Source: JAVMKJ01 sp031732855
Lineage (GTDB): Bacteria > Pseudomonadota > Gammaproteobacteria > Competibacterales > Competibacteraceae
Direction: 5' to 3'
Assembly (NCBI GenBank): GCA_031732855.1
Contig: JAVMKJ010000201.1
Coordinates: forward strand, 1 to 11,155
DNA length: 11,155 nucleotides
The notes under the pieces were generated by a model. The model did no database searches, was not told the origin of the DNA, and saw nothing but the letters and a program-made list of their open reading frames with translations. Positions 1-8,922 of this stretch are shown piece by piece. Made by a program: the position numbers and the translations under genes. Numbering within the stretch: position 1 is the first letter of the stretch; each line of letters starts with the position of its first letter.

Positions 1-1
1 A

Positions 2-55
2 ACGGCCAACATCGGCGGGTCCGGCCAGTTGCGGCTGAATTTCTACTGGCGCTGA
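2..55 (+). CDS. C-terminal end of an upstream gene, possibly an outer-membrane beta-barrel protein (partial)
   Basis: The second reading frame is open from the window edge and ends in TGA at 53-55, giving the tail TANIGGSGQLRLNFYWR. The alternating polar and hydrophobic residues with an aromatic cluster at the very end resemble the last strand of an outer-membrane beta-barrel, although the final residue is Arg rather than the usual Phe or Trp. A strong hairpin terminator starts 32 bases downstream, which supports this being a real gene end. Only 17 residues are visible, so the family cannot be named. Confidence 0.45.
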   Translation, partial: TANIGGSGQLRLNFYWR

Positions 56-86
56 TCGCACGATCCGGTGCCACTCTCCCGCAGCC

Positions 87-113
87 CTTTTCCCCGGCGG
101 GGAAGAGTTGTTT
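87..113 (+). terminator. Rho-independent terminator of the upstream plus-strand gene
   Basis: A 9-bp stem (87-95 with 99-107, one G-U pair) closes a 3-base loop and is followed by TTGTTT. It lies between the partial gene ending at 55 and the convergent fimV-like stop at 120. On the minus strand the same hairpin has no T-tract, so it mainly serves the plus strand. Confidence 0.7.
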
Positions 114-119
114 CATGCC

Positions 120-2654
120 TCAATTGGCGGGCGATGTCCGGCCGGCGGGTGGAACCTCGATTGCCGGCGATGTCGTCCCGGTTGCCGGAACATTCGACGT
201 CGGTTCGGCGCCGGATACAGACTCGGAATTCCCCGGCGGCGTCGGTGCTGGACTGGCCACTATCCCGTCCGGAGCCGGGCCGGAAACCTTGATCCCCGAT
301 TCCGACAGGGCATCATCCGGCGCGACGACCTCGGCTTGGGAAGAAACGGGCTCGGCCGTTTCCACCGACGCTGGCGGAGGCGACGACATCCGCTCGCCTT
401 CCACGGGTTCAACCGCTCGGATTTCGGCGGACTGCTGCTGGTCCAGCAACTGTTTCGCGGCCTTCGAGCCAGTCGAGTCCACGATCTCCCGCAGGGTTGG
501 AACCCGCAACATCGCGCCCGTCTTCAAGCTGTTCATGTTGGGTTTGGAGAACGCCTGCGGATTGACCGCGAACAAGGCTTTCATCATGAGATCCCTGCCG
601 ATCGATGGATCCGGGCGAACCTTGCCGGCGATGTCCCACAACCGTTCGTTGGCCGAAACGGGCCCATATTGATCGCCACCCTTGTAAACCGGTTCGGCCG
701 GTTTGGCGGATTCAACCGGCGGTGGTTCAACCGGCGGCGTGGCGGGAACGACGGCCAGCAACCCGGTAGCCTCAGGCCTGGAAGAAATCGGGCTGGGGGA
801 TTCCGCCACCGGTTGTGCCGGCACGGACACCTCGTCGACCCAGGGCTCTCGCGAAGGTGAATCGATCTCCGCCGGCGGGGGCTGTTTTTCCACGGTGGCG
901 AGCAGGTTGGCGGCATCTCCTGGCGGCGGTGCCGACTCCGATACAACCGTTGGCGCGGGCTCCGGCATCCCGGTAACGGGAACCTGACCGGACCCGACCG
1001 ACTCGCTCGCAGGTTCGGCAACCGCCACCGGCGGGACCGGCTCGGCAACCGCCGCCGGCGGGACCGGCTCGGCAACCGCCACCGGCGGGACCGGCTCGGC
1101 AATCGCCGCCGGCGGGACCGGCTCGGCAATCGCCGCCGGCGGGACCTCTCTGACCGCGGGGGTTTCCTGAACGTGTTCCGTGGGCGCCAAGTCGACGACC
1201 GAGGTTGGGGAAGCAGGCTGTTCCGGAATGACCACTACCGGAATCTGAACGACCGTCGCCATCATTTCCGAAACCGCCAGAAACAACAACGGAGTTGCCG
1301 AAACCGGTTCCAGGATCTGTGAGGACGACTCTGTAACCGTCGCAACGGGCCGCGCATCGAGTTCGGATATGGGTGGTTCAGGCAATGCCGCCATCGGCAC
1401 GGGCTCGGACGCGACCGGTTTCGGCGCTTCCGGCTCCGGCGGCGCGACGACCGCCACCGTCGGTTCGGAGACGACCGGTTCCGGTGACGCAACGACCGCC
1501 ACCGATGGCTCGGAGATGACCGGTTTCGGCGTTTCCGGTTCCGGCGGCGCGACGACCGCGACCGTCGGTTCCGGCACGACTGGAACTGTCTCCGGCCCAG
1601 TCTTGACCGGTTCGGGGCCGGGCTTACTCTCCGGCTCGGACTTGGCGACTTCGGGGGATATCGCGGGAGGTGCCACCACGGCCACCGGCTCGGGCGCCAC
1701 CGACGGCGCCAGCGGAAATGCTTTCGGTTCGCGCGCGACCGCCTTTGTCGATTCCGTCGGAGCCGGCGTCACGCCGGATCGTGCATCACCCGCCATCGGG
1801 GAAATGGCTGGCCGTTCGGCTTCCGCCAGCCGCCGCGCGACCGGAGACCCGGTAAAATCGGCGATTTCCCGCAGGGTCGGAATTCGCAACATCGCGCCGG
1901 TTTTCAATCCGCCGACCCCCGCCTTGGAAAACGCCTGCGGGTTGGCCCGGAACAGGGCCTGCATCATCTGATCGCGACTGATGCCGGGATCGGGCCGAAG
2001 CTTGAGCGCGATCGCCCAAAGCCCTTCGCCGGGTGGCACCGGGCCATAGGTCGAGCCCGGTTCCCAAGTCTTGACTGGAGGCGGTGGAGGAAGCTTCTCG
2101 ACCGGTAACGGCGGTTCGACGGACGTCTCAACCGGCAGGGTAACCGTGGCGACAGCCACCGGCGGCGGTTCGGATGCTGGTTCCGGCGCAGGCGCGGACA
2201 CTGCGCCGGGTAACGTGTCCAGCACCGTTTTGGTCCGATCGCTCGGTCGTTTGGCCAGCCGCTGCACCGGGTCCAGAAAGACGGTGAACTCCCGGATGGT
2301 CTTGCCGCGCGGCCAACCGAACTCCAGCAGCAACGCCAGCGAGGGCTCGCGGATCGGTTTGGTCGAGACGATCTTGACGTAAACCTCACCCTCCGCGTCG
2401 TACTGGATCGAAAATACCAGGTTCGCCAGAACGGGGGTCCGGTCGATGCCGAACTCTTCGAACAGGGGCGGCGCGGCGAGTTTGACGGACACCTTGGCCA
2501 GTTCCTCCGGCGCCAGCGACGGCAGCGGGATTTTGGCTTCGAACAACTGGTTCAGGGCCGAACTGACCTGGATCTCGCCGATTTCCAGCGCCAGGGCACA
2601 CGCGGGCCCCAGCAGCAGCGAAGCCAGCCAGAGGCGGAACGATTTACGGGTCAT
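120..2654 (-). CDS. fimV: FimV-like peptidoglycan-associated protein, secreted, without membrane anchor
   Basis: The product has 844 residues. Residues 1-22 (MTRKSFRLWLASLLLGPACA plus LA) form a signal peptide. Residues about 24-130 match the FimV N-terminal domain, with landmarks EIGEIQVSSALNQ and FGWPRGKTIREFTVFLDP. Two copies of the FimV core, a LysM-like module expected to contact peptidoglycan, lie near 202-270 (YGPVPPGEGLWAIALKLRPD) and 663-731 (YGPVSANERLWDIAGKVRPD). Between them and after them are long Pro/Ala/Val/Glu-rich stretches, including nine-residue repeats of the type VPPAAIAEP. Family members such as Pseudomonas FimV, which supports type IV pilus assembly and polar signalling, continue with a transmembrane helix and a cytoplasmic TPR domain. 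I see neither here. The start at 2654 has GAGG five bases upstream and leads straight into the signal peptide; a longer frame from 2729 would place 25 polar residues before it. The gene stands alone and divergent from its neighbour. Confidence 0.85.
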   Translation of the reverse strand: MTRKSFRLWLASLLLGPACALALEIGEIQVSSALNQLFEAKIPLPSLAPEELAKVSVKLAAPPLFEEFGIDRTPVLANLVFSIQYDAEGEVYVKIVSTKPIREPSLALLLEFGWPRGKTIREFTVFLDPVQRLAKRPSDRTKTVLDTLPGAVSAPAPEPASEPPPVAVATVTLPVETSVEPPLPVEKLPPPPPVKTWEPGSTYGPVPPGEGLWAIALKLRPDPGISRDQMMQALFRANPQAFSKAGVGGLKTGAMLRIPTLREIADFTGSPVARRLAEAERPAISPMAGDARSGVTPAPTESTKAVAREPKAFPLAPSVAPEPVAVVAPPAISPEVAKSEPESKPGPEPVKTGPETVPVVPEPTVAVVAPPEPETPKPVISEPSVAVVASPEPVVSEPTVAVVAPPEPEAPKPVASEPVPMAALPEPPISELDARPVATVTESSSQILEPVSATPLLFLAVSEMMATVVQIPVVVIPEQPASPTSVVDLAPTEHVQETPAVREVPPAAIAEPVPPAAIAEPVPPVAVAEPVPPAAVAEPVPPVAVAEPASESVGSGQVPVTGMPEPAPTVVSESAPPPGDAANLLATVEKQPPPAEIDSPSREPWVDEVSVPAQPVAESPSPISSRPEATGLLAVVPATPPVEPPPVESAKPAEPVYKGGDQYGPVSANERLWDIAGKVRPDPSIGRDLMMKALFAVNPQAFSKPNMNSLKTGAMLRVPTLREIVDSTGSKAAKQLLDQQQSAEIRAVEPVEGERMSSPPPASVETAEPVSSQAEVVAPDDALSESGIKVSGPAPDGIVASPAPTPPGNSESVSGAEPTSNVPATGTTSPAIEVPPAGRTSPAN
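1015..1146. repeat. 27-bp minisatellite inside the fimV-like gene (about 4.9 copies)
   Basis: Units begin at 1015, 1042, 1069, 1096 and 1123 (the last is incomplete), and differ only at a few positions such as ACC/ATC and GCCACC/GCCGCC. Read on the minus strand, each unit encodes nine residues of the type VPPAAIAEP or VPPVAVAEP. Because 27 is a multiple of three, gain or loss of copies keeps the reading frame. Confidence 0.9.
1431..1610. repeat. Degenerate repeat region encoding SEPTVAVVAPPEPE-type units
   Basis: Three imperfect copies of a longer unit sit here. In the minus-strand protein they read PEPTVAVVAPPEPETPKPV, SEPSVAVVASPEPV and SEPTVAVVAPPEPEAPKPV. They extend the low-complexity linker of the fimV-like protein and are more diverged than the 27-bp array, suggesting an older expansion. 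Confidence 0.7.
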
Positions 2655-2729
2655 GGGATCCTCGGAATCAAGTAGCGGCATGGCGAAACCGGATCGGTCT
2701 CCGTCGATACCAGGCGCTTCGTCAGCCAT

Positions 2730-2743
2730 ATTCTAGCTAGAAT
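2730..2743. promoter_or_regulatory. Perfect 14-bp palindrome in the divergent intergenic region, candidate operator
   Basis: ATTCTAGCTAGAAT is identical on both strands. It lies between the fimV-like start (2654) and the lipid-enzyme start (2816) and is flanked by direct copies of GTCAGC at 2721-2726 and 2744-2749. Each strand also reads TAGAAT, close to a -10 hexamer, inside it, but I find no convincing -35 partner on either side. It could be a regulator site for one or both genes. Confidence 0.4.
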
Positions 2744-2815
2744 GTCAGCTTGAGACGCCGGAAACCGGAATTCGGTCGCCGGCCCGAACCGACCACACCC
2801 AACGGGACAGCCGCC

Positions 2816-5673
<2,858 letters not shown>

Positions 5674-5674
<1 letters not shown>

Positions 5675-5823
5675 TACCAATTCCCGATAGATTTTATATT
5701 TCACATGTAGGGTGGGTTAGCGAAGCGTAACCCACCGAAACCGCAATCGAATCGGCGGGTTACGGGCTGACGCCCTAACCCGCCCTACAATTCTGAACCA
5801 TAAAATCCATTGAGAAACGGTAT
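5674..5823. repeat. Inverted-repeat (MITE- or REP/BIME-like) intergenic element
   Basis: The outer ends, 5674-5698 and 5799-5823, are inverted repeats matching at 19 of 25 positions (ATACC at the left, GGTAT at the right). Inside are two stem-loops: one with 9-bp arms GGTGGGTTA and TAACCCACC (5711-5736), and one with 9-bp arms GGCGGGTTA and TAACCCGCC (5754-5784) plus an inner GGGC/GCCC stem. The two hairpins are also near-inverted copies of each other, so the whole element can fold into one long structure. It has no coding capacity. Its first base is the last base of the TAA stop of the preceding gene. Confidence 0.75.
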
Positions 5824-5835
5824 AAGAACCCGTAC

Positions 5836-5865
5836 AAAAACTCCCCTCTCCCTCCGGGAGAGGGG
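5836..5865 (-). terminator. Rho-independent terminator downstream of the acetolactate synthase gene
   Basis: A perfect 10-bp stem, CCCCTCTCCC (5843-5852) with GGGAGAGGGG (5856-5865), has a 3-base loop. On the minus strand it is followed by AGTTTTTG (U-tract at 5840-5836). It lies about 75 bases past the minus-strand stop at 5939. The stem and the GGTTGGGGGTGAGGG beside it belong to a type of dispersed intergenic repeat that I recognise from many proteobacteria, so a repeat may be acting as terminator. On the plus strand it has no T-tract. Confidence 0.65.
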
Positions 5866-5893
5866 TTGGGGGTGAGGGTAAGGGTGTTTTTTC

Positions 5894-5939
5894 AACGGCT
5901 TAGCCCACCAGAGGCTGTAATAAAACGCCTCTAACCGTT
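5894..5939. repeat. Imperfect nested dyad next to the acetolactate synthase stop codon
   Basis: AACGGCTTAG (5894-5903) pairs with CTAACCGTT (5931-5939) with one bulged base. Inside it AGAGGC (5910-5915) pairs with GCCTCT (5927-5932), and the two arms overlap, so the stems are alternatives. It touches the minus-strand stop codon at 5939-5941. No T-tract follows on either strand, so termination is not supported; mRNA 3' end protection is possible. Confidence 0.35.
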
Positions 5940-7735
5940 CACTCGATCGCGTGGATGAGATCGGCCAGGGTCCCGCCCGGCGGAATCATCGGCTTGACGT
6001 CCTCGGCGCGCTCGACCCAGACGTCGACCACGCAGGGACCGTCGTGGGCCAGCGCCCGTTCGATCCCCTCCCGGATTTCATCGGGACGGGTGATCCGCAC
6101 CGTCTCGATGCCCGGAAACACCCGCCCCAGGTTGAGGAAATTGGGATTCGGCGTCCGGCATTCCTTGCTCTCGATGCAGGCCGGATCGCAATCCGCCGTT
6201 CGGACCAGGCAGGTTTCGTAATGATGGCCCTGGTTGAACATGTCCTCCCACTGCCGGACCATACCCAGAAAGCCGTTGTTGAGGATGAAAACCTTGACCG
6301 GGATGCGGTGGGCGGCGATGGTGGCCAGTTCCTGGAGATTCATCTGGAAACTGCCGTCGCCGTCGATGCACAGCACGGTCTTGTCCGGGCGGGCGTAGCA
6401 GGCGCCGATGGCCGCCGGCAGGCCGAACCCCATGGTGCCGAGTCCTCCGGAACTGATCCACTGGCGCGGTTCCTGAAAATTGTAAAACAGCGCCGCCCAC
6501 ATCTGATGCTGGCCGACGCCGGTGACCACGATGCTGGTTTTGTTGGTCAACCGGGACAGTTCCTCGACAAATTGCTGCGGCTTGACGAAATTTCCGCCCG
6601 TCCGGTAGCCGGGGGCGTGTTCCTCCTTCCAGGACCGCAGCGTCGCCAGCCATTCGGCGCGGACCGGACCGGCCGGGTCGAGATGGCTGGCGTGGAACAG
6701 GAAATCCCGGGCGTTGGCGCGCAGCGCGTATTGCACCGGGATGGCCTTGTTGATCTCGGTGGCGTCGATATCGACGTGGGCGAGCGTGATGCGCTGGCCG
6801 AATTCCCGGACCGCGACCCGGTCGTCGAACCGGGCGCCGACGTTGAGGATGAAATCGGCGTCCCGCAGCGCCCGGTTGGCCGCCACCGTGCCGTGCATGC
6901 CGGGCATGCCGAGAAACAGGGGGTGATCGTGGGGGATCGCGCCCAGCCCCATGAAGGTCAGGGTGACCGGTAGCTGGTGCTTCTCCACGAACCGCCGCAG
7001 TTCCGAACCCGAATCGCCGCTGATGATCCCACCGCCGGCCAGAACCACCGGCCGTTGTGCCTGGGCCAGCGCCGCGAGCAGGCGATCCGCCGTGGGCTGG
7101 TGCATGGTGACCCGGGGGTGATAACCCCGAAGGTGTCGGGGCTTATGGCCGTGCGCCGACTTGCCGACCAGAGCGTTCTTGCAGATGTCCACCACCACCG
7201 GCCCCGGCCGGCCGCTGCCGGCGATGAAAAAGGCCTGGCGCAACACTCCCGCCAGATCGTCGACGTCCTTGACCAGATAGTTGTGTTTGCTGATGGAGCG
7301 GGTGATGCCCACCATGTCCACTTCCTGGAAGGCGTCCTTGCCGAGCATCGACGTCGGCACCTGGCCGGTGATGAACACGCAGGGCACCGAATCCTTGTGG
7401 GCGTCGGCGATGGGCGTGACCAGGTTGGTGGCGCCCGGCCCGGAGGTGCCCAGCGCGACCCCGATCCGGCCGCTGGCCCGGGCGTAACCCTCGGCGGCGT
7501 GCCCCGCTCCCCCCTCCTGCCGGCAGAGCACGAAGCGGGGCGTCTTCCGTCCCTGGCGCATCCTCAGGTTCATTTCGGCGTGCAGGGGAATGATGGCGCC
7601 GCCGGTGTGGCCGAAGATGTACTCGACGCCCAGTTCGTTCAGGAGGTCGATGGCGATTTCGGCGCCGGTTTTCTCGGGGGCTGGAGGTGTTTGCGGTATT
7701 TCAGGTTGCGCGACGGATTCAGTTGGCAGCGACAT
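5939..7735 (-). CDS. ilvB: Acetolactate synthase, large (catalytic) subunit
   Basis: This 598-residue thiamine-diphosphate enzyme is predicted to join two pyruvates to acetolactate, or pyruvate and 2-oxobutyrate, in valine, leucine and isoleucine synthesis in the cytosol. The N-terminal TPP domain has FGHTGGAIIP and the catalytic Glu74 in CRQEGGAGHAAEGYAR, followed by SGPGATNLVTPIADA and GQVPTSMLGKDAFQEVDMVG, all typical of this family. The central domain spans roughly 210-350. The C-terminal TPP domain has GDGSFQMN (459-466) through NN (486-487) and NNGFLGMVRQWE. Two features are odd: a Pro-rich leader of about 22 residues before the conserved start, and a segment at 509-526 with four cysteines (C509, C516, C520, C526) where most relatives are shorter and lack cysteine. 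No ilvN/ilvH small subunit is adjacent. The ATG at 7735 has only a weak GGAA upstream, but no later Met exists before conserved sequence. A catabolic or glyoxylate carboligase-type relative is less likely given the QVPTS and NNGFLGMVRQW motifs. Confidence 0.9.
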   Translation of the reverse strand: MSLPTESVAQPEIPQTPPAPEKTGAEIAIDLLNELGVEYIFGHTGGAIIPLHAEMNLRMRQGRKTPRFVLCRQEGGAGHAAEGYARASGRIGVALGTSGPGATNLVTPIADAHKDSVPCVFITGQVPTSMLGKDAFQEVDMVGITRSISKHNYLVKDVDDLAGVLRQAFFIAGSGRPGPVVVDICKNALVGKSAHGHKPRHLRGYHPRVTMHQPTADRLLAALAQAQRPVVLAGGGIISGDSGSELRRFVEKHQLPVTLTFMGLGAIPHDHPLFLGMPGMHGTVAANRALRDADFILNVGARFDDRVAVREFGQRITLAHVDIDATEINKAIPVQYALRANARDFLFHASHLDPAGPVRAEWLATLRSWKEEHAPGYRTGGNFVKPQQFVEELSRLTNKTSIVVTGVGQHQMWAALFYNFQEPRQWISSGGLGTMGFGLPAAIGACYARPDKTVLCIDGDGSFQMNLQELATIAAHRIPVKVFILNNGFLGMVRQWEDMFNQGHHYETCLVRTADCDPACIESKECRTPNPNFLNLGRVFPGIETVRITRPDEIREGIERALAHDGPCVVDVWVERAEDVKPMIPPGGTLADLIHAIE

Positions 7736-8029
7736 GCGGAATTTTCCGGGTTGATCCTGGGCAAGGACGGTTGAGCCTGACGATGGTGGAATTCATTGTG
7801 CCAGCAATCCACGACCACGAACATCCCAGAATAAGTTTCCTTTTCTCGTGGTGTCTTAGAAGCTGTATAAAAATCAACTTATTGATTGTGATAGCAAAAT
7901 TTCCAACGATGATCGACCGAAATCGTCCGCAAGCAGGTTCCTGCGGCAGCAGGGCTTTGATTTTACTCGAGCAGTTTTCCGACAGCCTCTTATCCCCCAA
8001 AGAATTTTATGGAGTAGAACATTCGTAGT
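7736..8029. other. Intergenic gap, AT-richer than its surroundings
   Basis: No credible gene is present: open frames here have no recognisable motif and no ribosome site. Bases about 7800-8030 are visibly richer in A and T than the flanking genes. The stretch must contain the acetolactate synthase promoter on the minus strand, but I could not pick a convincing -35/-10 pair. A short imperfect hairpin, CCGCAAGCAGGTTCCTGCGG, lies at 7928-7947. Confidence 0.6.
7856..7992. repeat. Possible remnant of a small inverted-repeat mobile element
   Basis: The left end, TTAGAAGCTGTATAAAAATC, and the reverse complement of the right end, TAAGAGGCTGTCGGAAAACT, agree at 14 of 20 positions. The (G)AGGCTGT...AAAA pattern resembles ends of IS4/IS5-type elements. 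There is no transposase fragment and no clear target duplication, so this is a weak call. Confidence 0.25.
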
Positions 8030-8464
8030 TTATTCAGAACAAGGCTGAGGCAGGTCGCCCAGACGCACGATCTGACCGATGGACTGAGCCTTGTCGAAGT
8101 AGCGCTGATCGGCGGTTACCAGGGTGGCTTCGGGCGCGTGCAGGGCCACGGCATGGTAAAGGGTGTCGAATAGGTGGTGATTGAGGCGGATGGCAAGGTC
8201 ACAGGCGGTAGCGTAAACGGTGGTGTCATCGACGCGGGTGAACGCCAGCGCCCGGAGCGCCCCCATTTTTTTAATTGTGGTGGCCGGGCTGACGCGGGCG
8301 AGCACCGCAGCGATTTCCGCTTCCCAGTGTGCCGGCTGATAAAGCGTGATGCCGCCATTCCTCAATGCATCCAGCAGGGCCAACGCCTGGGGAACATCCC
8401 GTTCCTCGGGATTTTCGGGAACCATCCATTTGATGGCGACGCTGGCGTCAATCACATAGCGCAT
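8030..8464 (-). CDS. vapC: PIN-domain toxin, VapC family ribonuclease
   Basis: The product has 144 residues, the usual size of VapC toxins. The PIN-domain acidic residues are in place: Asp6 in MRYVIDASVAIKW, Glu50 in HWEAEIAAVL, Asp100 in LFDTLYHAVAL and Asp119 in TADQRYF. These bind the metal used to cut RNA; the target (tRNA or rRNA in studied VapCs) cannot be read from sequence. It follows the antitoxin gene directly. The ATG at 8464 overlaps the antitoxin stop by one base (TGATG), and AGGAAGG lies nine bases upstream, so translation is probably coupled. A GTG one codon earlier (8467), giving a four-base overlap, is almost as good. No terminator with a U-tract follows the stop. Confidence 0.9.
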   Translation of the reverse strand: MRYVIDASVAIKWMVPENPEERDVPQALALLDALRNGGITLYQPAHWEAEIAAVLARVSPATTIKKMGALRALAFTRVDDTTVYATACDLAIRLNHHLFDTLYHAVALHAPEATLVTADQRYFDKAQSIGQIVRLGDLPQPCSE

Positions 8465-8697
8465 CACGGCCGACCTTCCTCGCGGGCGGTGCGGATAGCT
8501 TCAGGGCTGACCGGTTCGGTTTGGGCGCGCAGCGCCAGAATGCGGTCGATCGCTTCGCTCTGTTGTTCCCGCCGCCGGGCGCGCTCGACCGCTTCGCGCA
8601 TCAGCTCGGCGATGATGGCGCTCTTGTTCCGGTCCTTGAAGGTCTCGTTGAACGCCTGTTTGACTTCTTCGGGAACGCTGAAATTGACGGTGGCCAT
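8464..8697 (-). CDS. vapB: Ribbon-helix-helix antitoxin of the VapBC pair
   Basis: The product has 77 residues. ATVNFSVPEEV looks like the N-terminal beta-strand of a ribbon-helix-helix DNA-binding fold. Two helices follow (about 9-20 and 25-41), joined by the DRNKS turn typical of this fold. The charged C-terminal half (42-77) is the expected toxin-binding tail. The gene has a clear AGGAG ribosome site at 8706-8710, eight bases before the ATG, and lies first in the operon, as is usual. Its product should neutralise the PIN toxin and repress the operon through the dyad at 8711-8739. Assignment as VapB rests on the partner and fold; RHH antitoxins of other names pair with PIN toxins too. Confidence 0.85.
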   Translation of the reverse strand: MATVNFSVPEEVKQAFNETFKDRNKSAIIAELMREAVERARRREQQSEAIDRILALRAQTEPVSPEAIRTAREEGRP

Positions 8698-8710
8698 GAG
8701 GATCGCTCCT

Positions 8711-8739
8711 GAGTATTGTTGAAGATTTCAACAATACTC
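8711..8739. promoter_or_regulatory. Perfect 13-bp inverted repeat, operator of the vapBC operon
   Basis: GAGTATTGTTGAA (8711-8723) and TTCAACAATACTC (8727-8739) are exact reverse complements around GAT. The dyad lies between the -10 element and the ribosome site of vapB, where binding by the antitoxin or the complex would block transcription. This arrangement is standard for self-regulated toxin-antitoxin operons. Confidence 0.85.
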
Positions 8740-8764
8740 TAGGTGCTTGCGAGACGGTTGTAAA
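8736..8764 (-). promoter_or_regulatory. Sigma-70-type promoter of vapBC
   Basis: On the minus strand, TTTACA (8764-8759) and TAGAGT (8741-8736) are separated by 17 bases, matching the consensus at 5 of 6 and 4 of 6 positions. The -10 element overlaps one end of the operator dyad, so repressor binding would cover it. Confidence 0.6.
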
Positions 8765-8771
8765 GCCGTCT
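8752..8771. repeat. Small hairpin between the ABC permease remnant and the vapBC promoter
   Basis: AGACGG (8752-8757) pairs with CCGTCT (8766-8771) around an 8-base loop. It lies 11 bases past the stop of the minus-strand permease remnant and could be the rest of its terminator, though no T-tract follows. The vapBC -35 element lies in its loop. Confidence 0.35.
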
Positions 8772-8782
8772 GAGATCGGGCC

Positions 8783-8896
8783 TCACTCGTGCCGCAGCGC
8801 CTCGACCGGCTCGAGCAGGGCGGCCTTGCGGGCGGGGTAGAAGCCGAAGAACACCCCGGTGCCGGCGGCGAACAGGAAGTCAAGCCGGTCGGCGCT
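8783..8896 (-). pseudogene. C-terminal remnant of a MacB/FtsX-type ABC transporter permease
   Basis: The minus strand encodes a tail reading RLDFLFAAGTGVFFGFYPAR, then KAALLEPVEALRHE, and the TGA stop at 8783-8785. The GVFFGFYPARKAA...L.P.EALR.E pattern is the conserved C-terminus of MacB-like permeases. Nothing of the other several hundred residues is present: the frame upstream runs straight into the unrelated stop region of the gene ending at 8923. There is no start codon or ribosome site for this tail, so it is a decayed fragment. The 5' limit of the homology, about 8896, is approximate. Confidence 0.75.
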
Positions 8897-8922
8897 CACC
8901 GGGCAAATCGATCCGTGTGATA

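Noticed and set aside
1015..1146. CRISPR array suggested by the regular 27-bp repeats
   Set aside because: There are no unique spacers; units are directly abutting and in frame with a coding sequence.
2655..2729. Upstream ATG at 2729 for the fimV-like gene
   Set aside because: It would bury the signal peptide behind 25 polar residues; ATG 2654 has a good ribosome site.
2750..2815. TTG start giving 22 extra residues on the lipid enzyme
   Set aside because: No ribosome site precedes it and the added residues are Arg/Pro-rich and outside the carrier domain; ATG at 2816 fits better, though not proven.
5951..6973. Plus-strand frames over the acetolactate synthase gene (also 6977-7774)
   Set aside because: The minus strand has an uninterrupted, motif-complete enzyme; the plus frames are composition artefacts.
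7687..8028. Small frames in the gap before ilvB (7687-8028 plus, 7719-8000 minus)
   Set aside because: Both overlap the ilvB start, have no ribosome site and no recognisable motif; the minus frame showed no transposase-like signature.
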